The position numbers and the translations under genes were made by a program. A model generated the notes under the pieces. It had not been told where the DNA came from. It ran no database searches and saw only the letters and a list, made by a program, of their open reading frames with translations. A stretch of DNA of 64,000 bases from Mesorhizobium onobrychidis (lineage in GTDB: Bacteria; Pseudomonadota; Alphaproteobacteria; Rhizobiales; Rhizobiaceae), in NCBI RefSeq assembly GCF_024707545.1, contig NZ_CP062229.1:992001-1056000 (forward strand), read 5' to 3'. This document shows, one piece after another, positions 53,483 to 62,410 of the stretch; position 1 is the first letter of the stretch, and every line of letters starts with the position of its first letter.

Positions 53483-54558
53483 GGGTGGCTCTCTTCGTTG
53501 GGCAGAACGCCGATGGCGGAGGGATCTATCCGGCAGTCGACGACCTGTCCGGGCACGGCCGCGACGGCTACTTCCGAACGCAGCGTCGCAACCATCTCTT
53601 CGCCGGTCGCGGTCCTGAGCAGGATGCGCTCGAGCGCGCCGACAAAGGAGTTCTCGACGACCGTCGCGCGAAAGCCGATTTCGTCGCCCGTCGCCTGCCC
53701 GATGCGGATGTCCTCGGGGCGCACCCACACGGTCAAGCTGTCGCCGGGCCGCTCGCGGCGGCCCTTGACGCAGGTAGAGCCAAAGCGCGTGCCGAACGCT
53801 TCGACCATCGTCTCGTCATCGTCGGCACGCTGGCCGGACAGGAAATTGTTCTCGCCGAGAAAGCCGGCGACGAAGCGCGTCGACGGTTTCTTGTAGAGGC
53901 CGCGCGGTGGTCCGATTTCGATGATCCGGCCGTGGTTGAACACCGCGATGCGGTCGGACATCGCAATCGCCTCCTCCTGGTCATGAGTGACGTAGACGAA
54001 TGTCACCCCGGTTTCGCGATGCAGCCGCCTCAGCTCCTTCTGCATCGTTTCGCGCAGCATGCGGTCGAGGGCCGAAAGCGGCTCGTCGAGAAGCAGGATG
54101 CGCGGCCCGAAGGCGAGCGCCCGGGCGATGGCGACGCGCTGCTGCTGGCCGCCGGACAATTCGCGCGGCTTGCGCTCGGCCAGATTGCCGAGGCCTACGA
54201 GCGACAGCATCTCGGCTACCCGCGCGGCGATCCTCGCCTTCTCCCATTTGCGGACGCGCAGCGAGAAGGCGATGTTGTTGGCGACGCTCAGATGCGGGAA
54301 CAGCGCATAACCCTGGAAGACGAAGCCGAAATTGCGGTCCTCCGGATCGACATGGGTGATGTCCTTGCCGTCGAGGCGGATCGTGCCCTTGCTCGGCGTG
54401 GTGAAGCCGGCCAGCGACATCAGCAAGGTGGTCTTGCCGGACCCCGAGGGTCCGAGCAAGGTGACGAACTCTCCCGCCTCGACCGAGAGGTTGATCCCGG
54501 TCAAGGCAGTGACCTTATCATAGGTCTTCGCCAGATCGTCGATAACCAGCAATGCCAT
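53479..54558 (-). CDS. polyamine-type ABC importer ATPase (PotA-like), system 3
   Basis: A 359-residue ATPase: LLGPSGSGKTTLL, FVFQGYALFPHLSV, LSGGQQQRVAIARAL, ILLLDEPLSALDRML, YVTHDQEEAIAMSDR, then a TOBE domain. It lies between the amidinohydrolase and isochorismatase genes and energises the permeases at 55706 and 56506. Confidence 0.93.
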   Translation of the reverse strand: MALLVIDDLAKTYDKVTALTGINLSVEAGEFVTLLGPSGSGKTTLLMSLAGFTTPSKGTIRLDGKDITHVDPEDRNFGFVFQGYALFPHLSVANNIAFSLRVRKWEKARIAARVAEMLSLVGLGNLAERKPRELSGGQQQRVAIARALAFGPRILLLDEPLSALDRMLRETMQKELRRLHRETGVTFVYVTHDQEEAIAMSDRIAVFNHGRIIEIGPPRGLYKKPSTRFVAGFLGENNFLSGQRADDDETMVEAFGTRFGSTCVKGRRERPGDSLTVWVRPEDIRIGQATGDEIGFRATVVENSFVGALERILLRTATGEEMVATLRSEVAVAAVPGQVVDCRIDPSAIGVLPNEESHP

Positions 54559-54591
54559 ATCAGTTTCGGGCCATGTCAGGTCAGGACCATG

Positions 54592-55599
54592 TCAGATCGG
54601 GTCCCTGATCAGCGGCGCCGTCGAGCAATGCAGGCCGCCGCCGCCAAGCTCGACCGTCTCGTAATTGCAGGTCAGCACGGTGATCCCCGCGGCATCGAGC
54701 CTGTCGGCCAGGCGCTTCGAGCGGCTGCCATGCATGATCACGCGTCCGGGCGCGACGGCCAGACAGTTGAGCGACATGGCGCTGTCTTCGGGAGGCAGTT
54801 CGATCATCTTGATGCCGCGCTTCTCCAGATATTCGATGAACGGGTAGGGCAGTTCATTGACATTGACGATCGCCGTCTCGACGTCGACCATAATGAAAGC
54901 GCCGTCGATGTGAATACGGTATCCCGGCATCGGTACCTTGATCAGCGTCACGCCAAGGCCGGCGAGAATGCTTTCGACCTGCCGCACCCCTTCCGGGTTG
55001 CAGGCGATCGAGACCGTGCAGACGGCGGTCTTGGCATCGATGAAGGCAAAGCCGCCGCCTTCGAAGACGGCCGAGCCGTGGATGGTGCCGAGGATCGGGC
55101 ATCCGGCCTTGGCCAGCGCCCGGGTCACCGGCAGTTCCTCGCCACGGCGCACCCGCCGCGCCAGACGGGTAACGATGGCGCCGCCCGGTATGCCGATGAC
55201 GCTGTCGCGCGTGTAAATCTGCTTCATCGCCCCGGGAGCGGCCCTGTCGACGAGAATGACGTCGACGCCTTCCGACCGCAGCAGGTTGGTGAATTCATCA
55301 TGGGCGCGCTGCATGGCGGGCAGGTCGGGCATCGTCCGGCCCATCCAGTACCAGCCTTTTTCCGGATCGCCGAAACCGCCGACCTCAGGCATCGGCTTGT
55401 TCTCGACGACGGACAATTCGTCGTCGGGCCGGTGCATCAGGACGGCGCGCAGACGGCCGACATCGTTCGAGCAGCCCCAATGGCGGCCCCATACCGGGAT
55501 CTGTTCCTCAGCCGTGTCGAAGCCCGGTTCCGGAACGGAGCCGAAGATGCTGAAGAACTTGTTCTCCCTGTACTCGTTGTCGCTCATCGCGGTGCTCAT
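54592..55599 (-). CDS. amidinotransferase / arginine-deiminase-superfamily hydrolase (DDAH-like)
   Basis: A 335-residue protein of the guanidino-modifying superfamily. Features are MHRPDDELSVVE, IYTRDSVIGIPGGAIVTRLA, the GTIHGSAVFEGGGFAF active-site region, HIDGAF with the catalytic His, and the near-terminal nucleophile Cys325 in GGGGLHCSTAPL. The family hydrolyses or transfers amidino groups of arginine, methylarginines or creatine-like compounds. AAGGA lies before the ATG at 55599. Encoded among ABC importer genes, so its substrate is probably the imported guanidino compound. Confidence 0.88.
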   Translation of the reverse strand: MSTAMSDNEYRENKFFSIFGSVPEPGFDTAEEQIPVWGRHWGCSNDVGRLRAVLMHRPDDELSVVENKPMPEVGGFGDPEKGWYWMGRTMPDLPAMQRAHDEFTNLLRSEGVDVILVDRAAPGAMKQIYTRDSVIGIPGGAIVTRLARRVRRGEELPVTRALAKAGCPILGTIHGSAVFEGGGFAFIDAKTAVCTVSIACNPEGVRQVESILAGLGVTLIKVPMPGYRIHIDGAFIMVDVETAIVNVNELPYPFIEYLEKRGIKMIELPPEDSAMSLNCLAVAPGRVIMHGSRSKRLADRLDAAGITVLTCNYETVELGGGGLHCSTAPLIRDPI

Positions 55600-55705
55600 G
55601 GATTTTCCTTTCCTTTCGATTGGTCCCGACACTCGGGGTGTTGAAGTCTTTATTTTGATGCATGTCGTCATCCCAAAACCGCTGCGCACTTTTGGGCGAC
55701 ATGCA

Positions 55706-56509
55706 TTAGAGTTTCTGTTGCCGTTGCCGGCGTTCGATCAGCGCGCGTGCTACCAGCGCCAGAACAGTGACGACGAGCAGGACGGTGGCGATTGCCGCCA
55801 GCGCCGGATCGACCGCATCCTGGATGCTTGTCCAGATGCGGCGCGGCAGCGTGACGACGGCGCGTCCGGTGATGAAAAGCGTCACCGTGATCTCGTCCCA
55901 GGAGGCGACGAAGGCCAGCAGCGCGCCGGCGGCAACGCCCGGAACGATGTTCGGCAAGATCACCTTGCCGAAGACCGTCATCGGCCTGGCGCCGAGGCTT
56001 CTGGCCGCCTGCACCAGCCTCTGGTCGAGATTGGACAGCGACGCTCCGATCGCCAGCACGGTCAGCGGCAAGGCCAGCACGACATGCACCAGGACGACGC
56101 CGGTGTAGCTGTCGAGCAGCGACAGGCGGGCCCACAGCTTGACCATGCCGACAGCGTAGATGATCGGCGGAACGATCATTGGCGACAACAGGAGTATGCG
56201 CATGAAGGACGGCCACCAGCCGCCCGCCGCCCAGGCGCCGACGGCGAAGGCGACGCCGAGCGCCGTCGCGATCGCGGCGCAGGCGAGTGCGATGCCGGCG
56301 CTGGTCAGCATGCTGGGCAGCCAGCCCTTGCTCCAGTCGGCCAGTGCGGCGAAATGCTCCATCGAGATGCCATCCTGCGGCAGGGACAAATAATCGCGGT
56401 CGGTGAGCGCGACCGGTATCACCACCAGGATCGGAACGAACAGGAAGCCGAGCAGGCACCAGGCCACAAAGCGCGGCAGGCCGACCTCGATGATGTGCCG
56501 GAGCCTCAT
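55706..56509 (-). CDS. polyamine-type ABC importer permease (PotC-like), system 3
   Basis: A 267-residue BPD_transp_1 permease with six membrane spans. EAA-type loop: QAARSLGARPMTVFGKVILPNIVPGVA; followed by FVASWDEITVTLFITGRAVVTLP. Its ATG overlaps the stop of the upstream permease. The 106-bp gap to the amidinohydrolase gene has no clear feature. Confidence 0.92.
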   Translation of the reverse strand: MRLRHIIEVGLPRFVAWCLLGFLFVPILVVIPVALTDRDYLSLPQDGISMEHFAALADWSKGWLPSMLTSAGIALACAAIATALGVAFAVGAWAAGGWWPSFMRILLLSPMIVPPIIYAVGMVKLWARLSLLDSYTGVVLVHVVLALPLTVLAIGASLSNLDQRLVQAARSLGARPMTVFGKVILPNIVPGVAAGALLAFVASWDEITVTLFITGRAVVTLPRRIWTSIQDAVDPALAAIATVLLVVTVLALVARALIERRQRQQKL

Positions 56510-57348
56510 TGCTGCGGCCTCGCAACGAAAGCGGCGCGCAGTGCCGGGCTGCGCATGGCGGCAAAGACTATGATGCCAACCACGAGAAGCAGCATCGTCG
56601 ACAGCGATGTCGCCAGATCCCAGCGCGAGGTGCTTGATATCTGCACCGAGATGTATTCGGCGATCATCAAGGTTTTGCCGGCGCCGAGCAGAGCAGGCGT
56701 GACCAGGAAGCCGAGCGAGAAGACGAAGACGAACAAAGTCGCCAGCGCGATGCCGGGCAGGCTGAGCGGCAGCCAGACGCGCCAGAAGATCGTGGCTGGG
56801 CGCGCGCCCAGCGAGCGCGCCGCCTGCATGATGCGGCGGTCGATGTCGGACAGGTTGGCATAGAGCAGCAGGATGGCGAACGGCATCATGTAATGCACCA
56901 TGCCGATGGTGACGCCGAGCAGATTGTAGACAAGGTCGAGCGGCGTCGAGATGACGCCGGCCTCCATCAAGGCGCTGTTGAGGACGCCGCGGCGGCGCAG
57001 GATGGTGATCCAGGAAAACGCCCTGACCAGCACCGATATCCAGAACGGCACCAGCACCAGGAAGAGCGAGATGCGGCGCCAGCCGGCCGACATATGGATG
57101 ATGGCGAAGGCGACGATGTAGCTCGCCAGCACGGTCAGCACCGTCGTCATCACAGACACTTTGAGCGTCGTCATGACGACGCGGCCGACCGCCGCGTTGG
57201 CGAACAGGCTCTGGTAGTTGGCGAAGCCGAGCTTCGGCTCGGTCAGGCTCAACGCCAGGACCTGCAGGATCGGCGCCGCATAGAGCCCGATCGCCACCAG
57301 GCTGGCGGGAACCGTCAGCAACAGAGCTGTTGTCTTGAAATTTCGCAT
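56506..57348 (-). CDS. polyamine-type ABC importer permease (PotB-like), system 3
   Basis: About 280 residues, six membrane spans, with SIRVLVRAF-type SVLVRAFSWITILRRRGVLN and the EAA loop QAARSLGARPATIFWRVWLPLSLPG. I start it at the ATG at 57348 (MRNFKTTALLL), which leads straight into TM1. The ribosome-binding site there is weak and the frame is open to 57456, so an upstream start is possible. Confidence 0.88.
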   Translation of the reverse strand: MRNFKTTALLLTVPASLVAIGLYAAPILQVLALSLTEPKLGFANYQSLFANAAVGRVVMTTLKVSVMTTVLTVLASYIVAFAIIHMSAGWRRISLFLVLVPFWISVLVRAFSWITILRRRGVLNSALMEAGVISTPLDLVYNLLGVTIGMVHYMMPFAILLLYANLSDIDRRIMQAARSLGARPATIFWRVWLPLSLPGIALATLFVFVFSLGFLVTPALLGAGKTLMIAEYISVQISSTSRWDLATSLSTMLLLVVGIIVFAAMRSPALRAAFVARPQQ

Positions 57349-57409
57349 CGGATTCGGGGCCGCCGCCGCTTTGCTGGCGGCAGCCCTTCCCTGTGTCGGC
57401 TCGTCTCCG

Positions 57410-58516
57410 TCAGCTCGAGATGAAATCCAGATATTTGTTCTGGAGCTCGGTCTCATGTTCCGCGTAATAGGCGGGATTGAGCATGATCTGCGAGGCAGCG
57501 TTCTCCTTTGTCGTCGGGTTCACCAATGCGTCTGCCGGCGTCATCAAAGCCAGGGTCTTGGGGTTGGAAGGCCCATTGCCCATCAGTTGCAGCAGCACAA
57601 GCTGGCCGGCCGGATCGAGCGTCGAATTGATGAATTCGAACACTTTCTTGCCGGCTGGATTGCCCTTGGGAACCGACCAGGCGCTGGCCGAGAGGATGTT
57701 CTGCTCCCAGATCCACTTGAACTTGTCGGGCGTCTCCTTGTTGAGCAGGTTGGCGCGGGTGTGCCAGATATTGCCCATCACGACTTCGCCTTCGCGGAAC
57801 AATTGCTGGGTCTGCGCGCCGCCCTCCCAGAAGATGATGTCGGCGAGCATCGGCTTGAGCTTCTTGAACGCCCGGTCGACATCGAGCGGATAGAGGTCGG
57901 CGGGAGCGACGCCGTCCGCCATGAGGACGAATTCGAGCTGGCCCTGGATCCATTTGCACATGGTGCGCTTGCCCGGGAATTTCGCCGTGTCGAAGAAGTC
58001 GGCCCAGCCGGTCGGCGCGACCCCCTTGGTGGCCTCGGCGTCATAGGCGAGCACGTTCGAATAGACATAGTTCGAGACGCCGAACTCGCCGGCGAAATTC
58101 TCCGGCACCTGCGACTTGTCGACGATCGTGTAGTCGATCTTCTCGACCAGATGGCCCTTGCCGAGCGTCAGCGAGTCGATCATGCCGCCGTCGGTGGCGT
58201 CCCAGATGACCTTGCCGGACTCGACCATGGCCCGGATGGTGCCGACCGCAGGCCCCGCCCCATCGATCACCACCTTCATGCCGCTCTTTTTGGTGAAGGG
58301 GTCGCCATAGGCCTTGGCGAAGGCATCCACCGCGGCACCGCCCCAGTTGCAGACGACGATTTCGGAGGCGTCGGCCAAGGCAGCGCCGGGCTTGAACGCG
58401 GCCGCAAGTCCGAGGCCGCTGAGCGCAAAGAGGAAAGAGCGGCGATCGATCTCACCGCGGTTGAACTTCTCCAGCGCGATCTGCGCCGCGTCTTGTGCAA
58501 AATGCGAGATTGTCAT
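57410..58516 (-). CDS. polyamine-type ABC importer substrate-binding protein, system 3
   Basis: About 368 residues. The N-terminal signal has a twin-arginine-like motif (DRRSFLFALSGLGLAAAF) and ends near ALADA. Mature segments include IVVCNWGGAAVDAFAKAYGDPF, DATDGGMIDSL and IIFWEGGAQTQQLFREGE, typical of family 1 binding proteins for amines and guanidino compounds. The ATG at 58516 has GGGAGC eight bases upstream; another ATG at 58522 is too close to it. The ligand is inferred only from the neighbouring amidinohydrolase. Confidence 0.92.
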   Translation of the reverse strand: MTISHFAQDAAQIALEKFNRGEIDRRSFLFALSGLGLAAAFKPGAALADASEIVVCNWGGAAVDAFAKAYGDPFTKKSGMKVVIDGAGPAVGTIRAMVESGKVIWDATDGGMIDSLTLGKGHLVEKIDYTIVDKSQVPENFAGEFGVSNYVYSNVLAYDAEATKGVAPTGWADFFDTAKFPGKRTMCKWIQGQLEFVLMADGVAPADLYPLDVDRAFKKLKPMLADIIFWEGGAQTQQLFREGEVVMGNIWHTRANLLNKETPDKFKWIWEQNILSASAWSVPKGNPAGKKVFEFINSTLDPAGQLVLLQLMGNGPSNPKTLALMTPADALVNPTTKENAASQIMLNPAYYAEHETELQNKYLDFISS

Positions 58517-58580
58517 TTTCATGCTCCCATTGTTGATGTCGATGGCAGGCTTTCGCGGAGTTGATCCGTCTTTCTCAAGG

Positions 58581-59654
58581 TTACGCTCTTATCGGCGTTC
58601 GGTTTTCTGATGAGGCGTTTCCAGCCGGTTCCCACTGTCTTGTGCGCGGCGCGGCCACGGAGTGGCGCACGACAAGCTTCACCGCGACCGGCGCTGCGTC
58701 CGGAATCTCGGCGCCGTTGATGTGGTCGATCAGCAGGCCGACCGCCCGGCGCCCGAATTCCTCGGCGGACTGGTGGATGGCCGTCAACGGCGGATCGAGA
58801 AGATCGACATTGCGGATGTCGTCGAAACCGACCAGCGACAGATCGGCCGGCACGGTGATGCCGAGCCTGCGGCATCCTTGCAAAATCCCCAGCGCCAGCA
58901 TGTCGGCGGAGGCGAAGATGGCGGTCGGCGGATTGTCGAGGGCGGCGAACTGCAGGATGGCGCGCAGGCCTGACTGTTCGTCGTAGTCGCCGAAGAAGAC
59001 GTGATCGGGATTCATCCTCAGGCCGCTACGTCCAAGACTGTCCTTGAAGGCCCCGAACCGTTCCTTGCTGCTGAGCAGCGCCGGCGGACCGCCGACGAAG
59101 GCGATCGCCTCGTGCCCGTGCGCCAGAAGATGGTCGGTGGCAAGCTGGGCGCCGAGACGGTTATCGGCAAACAGGCGCGGTGCCACGGCGCCCGGAACGT
59201 CCTCGTCGACCAGGACGACATTGCTGCAGGCATTGATCTTCTCGACCAGCGCGCCATCGTCCGGGTGGTTGGTCATCAGCAGGATGCCGTCCACCTGCGC
59301 GTCGTCGATGCGTGACAGGAAGGCCAGTTCCTTGGCCGCGATGTTGCGGCTGTTGAACATCACCAGGCTGTAGCCGAGACGGCTCGCTTCCTCTTCCGCC
59401 GAACTCGCGATGGCGGCGAAAAATGGGTAGGAGATGTCGGAAACGATCAGGCCGATGGTTTCGCTGCGGCCCTTGCTCAGCCGTCGCGCAATGGCGTTCG
59501 GGCGATACTCCAGCTTCGCCACGGCCGCCCTGATGCGCTCGCTGGTTTCCGCAGGCAGCTTGATACGGCCGTTCAGGTGACGTGACACGGTGGTGACCGA
59601 GACGCCGGCCGCGTGCGCCACATTCCTGATCGTCGATGCAGCGGGCTTTTTCAT
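58581..59654 (-). CDS. LacI-family transcriptional regulator
   Basis: A 357-residue LacI/PurR-type repressor. HTH: IRNVAHAAGVSVTTVSRHLNG with hinge helix EYRPNAIARRLSKGRS. The effector domain has TIGLIVSDISYPFFAAI, NHPDDGALVEKI and SLVGFDDIRNVDLLDPPLTAIHQ. It precedes the binding-protein gene by 64 bp on the same strand and so heads the guanidino-type operon. LacI-like operators at 59815-59844 lie upstream, suggesting autoregulation of the whole operon. A GTG at 59669 is an alternative start. Confidence 0.92.
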   Translation of the reverse strand: MKKPAASTIRNVAHAAGVSVTTVSRHLNGRIKLPAETSERIRAAVAKLEYRPNAIARRLSKGRSETIGLIVSDISYPFFAAIASSAEEEASRLGYSLVMFNSRNIAAKELAFLSRIDDAQVDGILLMTNHPDDGALVEKINACSNVVLVDEDVPGAVAPRLFADNRLGAQLATDHLLAHGHEAIAFVGGPPALLSSKERFGAFKDSLGRSGLRMNPDHVFFGDYDEQSGLRAILQFAALDNPPTAIFASADMLALGILQGCRRLGITVPADLSLVGFDDIRNVDLLDPPLTAIHQSAEEFGRRAVGLLIDHINGAEIPDAAPVAVKLVVRHSVAAPRTRQWEPAGNASSENRTPIRA

Positions 59655-59814
59655 CGGTGGCTCGGCCACATTCCTTCAGCAGCGCAAACGTCAGCGGCCC
59701 TCACACGAAGATCCGCCTGGCAAGGCGACAATCCCATTCGAGGTCGGCGGCGACATGTCCGTCGTTTGTCACACCGACTCTTCCCAACAGCCGAGAGTTC
59801 AGCACAGGAAACTA

Positions 59815-59844
59815 GGTTTGTAAACCGCTTTACTAAACCGGTTT
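59815..59844. promoter_or_regulatory. Cluster of LacI-type operators
   Basis: GGTTTGTAAACC (59815-59826) is a 12-bp inverted repeat, and AAACCGGTTT (59835-59844) is a perfect 10-bp palindrome. Both carry the AAACC/GGTTT half-site usual for LacI-family repressors. The centres lie 19 bp apart, close to two helical turns. Confidence 0.6.
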
Positions 59845-60040
59845 CGTGAATTGCGTTCTGTCTTCCGGATCACGGCGTGGCCGCCGCCAAGCAGCACAGG
59901 CAGCGACATAGCCGCGATCAGCAGGTTTCGGCGCGCGGTCATTTCGTCTCGAATTCTTCCGCGACCAAAACCAGCCACCATCTCGGCGCGCTCCACTTTT
60001 TCGAATTTCGACGCAAATCCGGCGCGTCACGACATTTTGT

Positions 60041-60095
60041 TGACTCAAAAAGTCATCTTCATTGTTGACTAGTAAACTCATGTTTCATAGTCAAC
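60041..60095. promoter_or_regulatory. Iron-type regulatory dyads before the fhuC-exbBD-tonB operon
   Basis: TGACT-CAAAA-AGTCA (60041-60055) and GTTGACTA ... TAGTCAAC (60064-60095). The larger dyad spans 32 bp; its 14-base half-sites agree at 12 positions. TTGTTGACT is repeated directly at 60037 and 60062. A TTGACT -35-like hexamer lies inside the larger dyad, so a bound repressor would block the promoter. Control by RirA, Irr or a Fur-type protein is inferred from the genes downstream. Confidence 0.5.
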
Positions 60096-60135
60096 CGGGC
60101 ATCGGCGCCGAAAGCCGGACTGCCGAAAACCGACT

Positions 60136-60966
60136 ATGGAAATGCGCGCGCAAAGCTGGAGAAAGGCCGAGACCTTGGCAGGAATTCATGCCCAGACTGC
60201 CTTCCATGTCGAAGCGGTGCGGTTCGCCGTCGGCGAGCGGACGCTGCTCGGTCCGGTTACATTCGAACTGCAACGCTCGCGCGTCTATGGACTGATCGGG
60301 CACAACGGCTCGGGCAAGTCGACGCTGATCAAGCTCTTGGCGCGCCAGCAGCCGGCAAGCTCGGGCGGCATCACCTTCGCGCAGCGGCCGCTGGTGCAGT
60401 GGGGCGCGCGCGAACTCGCCCGCGCGCTCGCCTATCTGCCGCAGACGACGCCGGCGGCGACCGGCCTGACCGTACGTGAACTGGCGACGCTCGGCCGCTA
60501 TCCCTGGCATGGCGCGCTCGGCCGTTTCGGGCACGCGGACAGGCGCCATGTCGACGAGGCGCTTGTCCTGACCGATATGGCTGACTTCACCGACCGGCTG
60601 GTCGACGAATTGTCCGGCGGCGAGCGCCAGCGCGCATGGCTGGCCATGCTGGTAGCGCAGAATGCCGGCGTCATGCTGCTCGACGAGCCGATCTCGGCGC
60701 TCGACATCGCCCATCAGGTCGAGGTGCTGGGGCTGGTCAGGGACCTCAGCCGCAGACGCGACCTGTGCGTCGTCGTCGTGCTGCACGATCCCAACATGGC
60801 GGCGCGCTACTGTGACGAATTGATCGCACTGAAGGACGGCAGGCTGCTGACGCGCGGCACGCCGGACCAGATCATGCAGGGCGACGTGCTTAGACGAATT
60901 TTCGGTGTCGAGATGGGCGTGTTTGCGCACCCCGTCACCGGCCAGCCCATCGGCTATGTGCAATGA
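60136..60966 (+). CDS. iron-siderophore/heme-type ABC importer ATPase (FhuC-like)
   Basis: A 276-residue ATPase of the FecE/FhuC/HmuV group: [74 protein letters not shown] and [14 protein letters not shown]. No periplasmic binding protein or permease gene accompanies it, so it must work with subunits encoded elsewhere. The exbB-like gene begins seven bases after its stop. No good ribosome-binding site precedes the ATG at 60136; an ATG at 60142 is also possible. Confidence 0.9.
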   Translation: MEMRAQSWRKAETLAGIHAQTAFHVEAVRFAVGERTLLGPVTFELQRSRVYGLIGHNGSGKSTLIKLLARQQPASSGGITFAQRPLVQWGARELARALAYLPQTTPAATGLTVRELATLGRYPWHGALGRFGHADRRHVDEALVLTDMADFTDRLVDELSGGERQRAWLAMLVAQNAGVMLLDEPISALDIAHQVEVLGLVRDLSRRRDLCVVVVLHDPNMAARYCDELIALKDGRLLTRGTPDQIMQGDVLRRIFGVEMGVFAHPVTGQPIGYVQ

Positions 60967-60973
60967 GGCCACT

Positions 60974-61936
60974 GTGAGAATAAGGAAGAAGCCCTTGTCC
61001 AGACATGGTTTGTTCGCGGCGCTGCTCGCATCCGTCATCCTGTCGGCTGGCGGCGCAGCCGCCCAGGAGCAACCGGGCGCGGCCGCCGCCCCGGCGATCG
61101 AGGCACCGGCTCCGGCGCCTGGGCAGGCTGCGCCAGGCGCGGCCGCGCCACCGGCGATGCAGCCCGGCGTGACCACGCCTACCGAAACCACGCCTATCGA
61201 GACGGGTCCTTCGACGGCGACCTCCCTGACCCTGCCGCGTGACCTGTCGCCATGGGGCATGTTCATCGCGGCCGACATCGTCGTGAAAGCGGTGATGATC
61301 GGGCTGGCTTTTGCGTCCTTCGTCACCTGGACGATATGGCTGGCCAAATCGCTGGAGATCCTTGGCGGTAAGCTGCGCGCCCGCCGCGCGGCACAAGCGA
61401 TCGGCAATGCCGCGACGCTGAACCAGGCCGGTCGCGCGCTTGGCCACAATAACGGTCCTGGCGCCCTGCTGGTGCGGGCAGCCGAGGAAGAGACAGCGCT
61501 TTCGGCCGGCTCGCTCGACCATGTGTCCGGCGACGGGCTGAAGGAGCGGGTGACCTCGCGCCTGTCGCGCATCGAGGCGGCGGCGGCGCGGCGCATGTCG
61601 CGCGGCACCGGCGTGCTGGCGACGATCGGCTCGACCGCGCCCTTTGTCGGCCTATTCGGCACGGTCTGGGGCATAATGAACGCCTTCATCGGCATCTCGC
61701 AGGCGCAGACCACCAACCTCGCCGTCGTTGCGCCGGGCATCGCGGAAGCCTTGCTGGCCACCGCGATGGGCCTTGTCGCGGCGATCCCGGCGGTGGTCGT
61801 CTACAACGTCTTTGCGCGATCGATAGCCGGCTACAGGCAGATCCTCGCCGACGCGTCGGCAGGGGTCGAACGGCTGGTCAGCCGGGATCTGGATTTCCGC
61901 ACGGTTGCGCCGGCAAAGTCGATGGCCGCGGAATGA
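60974..61936 (+). CDS. exbB: TonB-system biopolymer transport protein ExbB
   Basis: About 320 residues, longer than E. coli ExbB because of an N-terminal signal peptide ([21 protein letters not shown]) and a Pro/Ala-rich periplasmic segment, as in alphaproteobacterial ExbB. The three membrane helices follow, with [13 protein letters not shown], and the conserved [26 protein letters not shown] and [21 protein letters not shown] that line the proton channel. GTG at 60974 has GAGG five bases upstream; TTG at 60995 with AAGGAAG six bases upstream is equally plausible. Confidence 0.92.
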   Translation: MRIRKKPLSRHGLFAALLASVILSAGGAAAQEQPGAAAAPAIEAPAPAPGQAAPGAAAPPAMQPGVTTPTETTPIETGPSTATSLTLPRDLSPWGMFIAADIVVKAVMIGLAFASFVTWTIWLAKSLEILGGKLRARRAAQAIGNAATLNQAGRALGHNNGPGALLVRAAEEETALSAGSLDHVSGDGLKERVTSRLSRIEAAAARRMSRGTGVLATIGSTAPFVGLFGTVWGIMNAFIGISQAQTTNLAVVAPGIAEALLATAMGLVAAIPAVVVYNVFARSIAGYRQILADASAGVERLVSRDLDFRTVAPAKSMAAE

Positions 61937-61951
61937 ACAAGGAGCGACGCC

Positions 61952-62410
61952 ATGGCGGCTAGAATTCGAGAGAACATCGACGGCGATCTCGAGGAAAGCC
62001 ACGAGATCAACGTCACGCCGTTCATCGACGTGATCCTGGTTCTGCTGATCATTTTCATGGTCGCGGCGCCGCTGGCGACGGTGGACGTCAATGTCGACCT
62101 GCCGGGCTCGACCGCGACGCCGGCTCCGCGGCCGGAGACGCCGCTGTTCCTGACGCTGAAAGACGATATGAGCCTGGCGATCGGCAACGACAGCGTGCCG
62201 CGCGAAGCCTTCGCCGCCACGCTCGTCGGCAGGACAAAAGGCGACAGGCAGACGCGCATCTTCCTGCGCGCCGACAAGGCGGTCGGCTATGGCGAACTTA
62301 TGGAGGTGATGAACCTTTTGCGGGGCGCCGGTTATCTGAAGATCGCGCTGGTCGGCCTCGAGACCGCGCCTGGCGATGCCGCGGCGCCGCAACTCGGGAC
62401 GGGCCAATAG
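61952..62410 (+). CDS. exbD: TonB-system biopolymer transport protein ExbD
   Basis: A 152-residue protein with one N-terminal membrane helix carrying the proton-path Asp26 (INVTPFIDVILVLLIIFMV), then a periplasmic domain ending RGAGYLKIALVGLE. It forms the motor with ExbB. Its stop overlaps the tonB start by one base. Confidence 0.94.
   Translation: MAARIRENIDGDLEESHEINVTPFIDVILVLLIIFMVAAPLATVDVNVDLPGSTATPAPRPETPLFLTLKDDMSLAIGNDSVPREAFAATLVGRTKGDRQTRIFLRADKAVGYGELMEVMNLLRGAGYLKIALVGLETAPGDAAAPQLGTGQ

Larger units (their letters stand above)
59670..60135. other. Regulatory intergenic region between the LacI and iron-transport operons
   Basis: A 466-bp gap between divergent operons. It contains the LacI-type operators (59815-59844) and two dyads before the fhuC-like gene (60041-60055 and 60064-60095). 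Short open frames are present (for example a 47-codon minus-strand frame from 59942 with a hydrophobic start), but they cover the operators and have no other support. Confidence 0.6.

Noticed and set aside
53485..55644. A 719-codon open frame on the plus strand opposite the ATPase and amidinohydrolase genes
   Set aside because: It lies antisense to two well-supported genes. Its product is rich in Arg, Asp, Ala and Gly with no recognisable domain, the usual result of codon bias in GC-rich DNA.
59799..59942. A 47-codon minus-strand frame with a signal-like start between the LacI and fhuC-like genes
   Set aside because: It covers the LacI operators and has a basic, low-information C-terminus. 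The region is better explained as regulatory.
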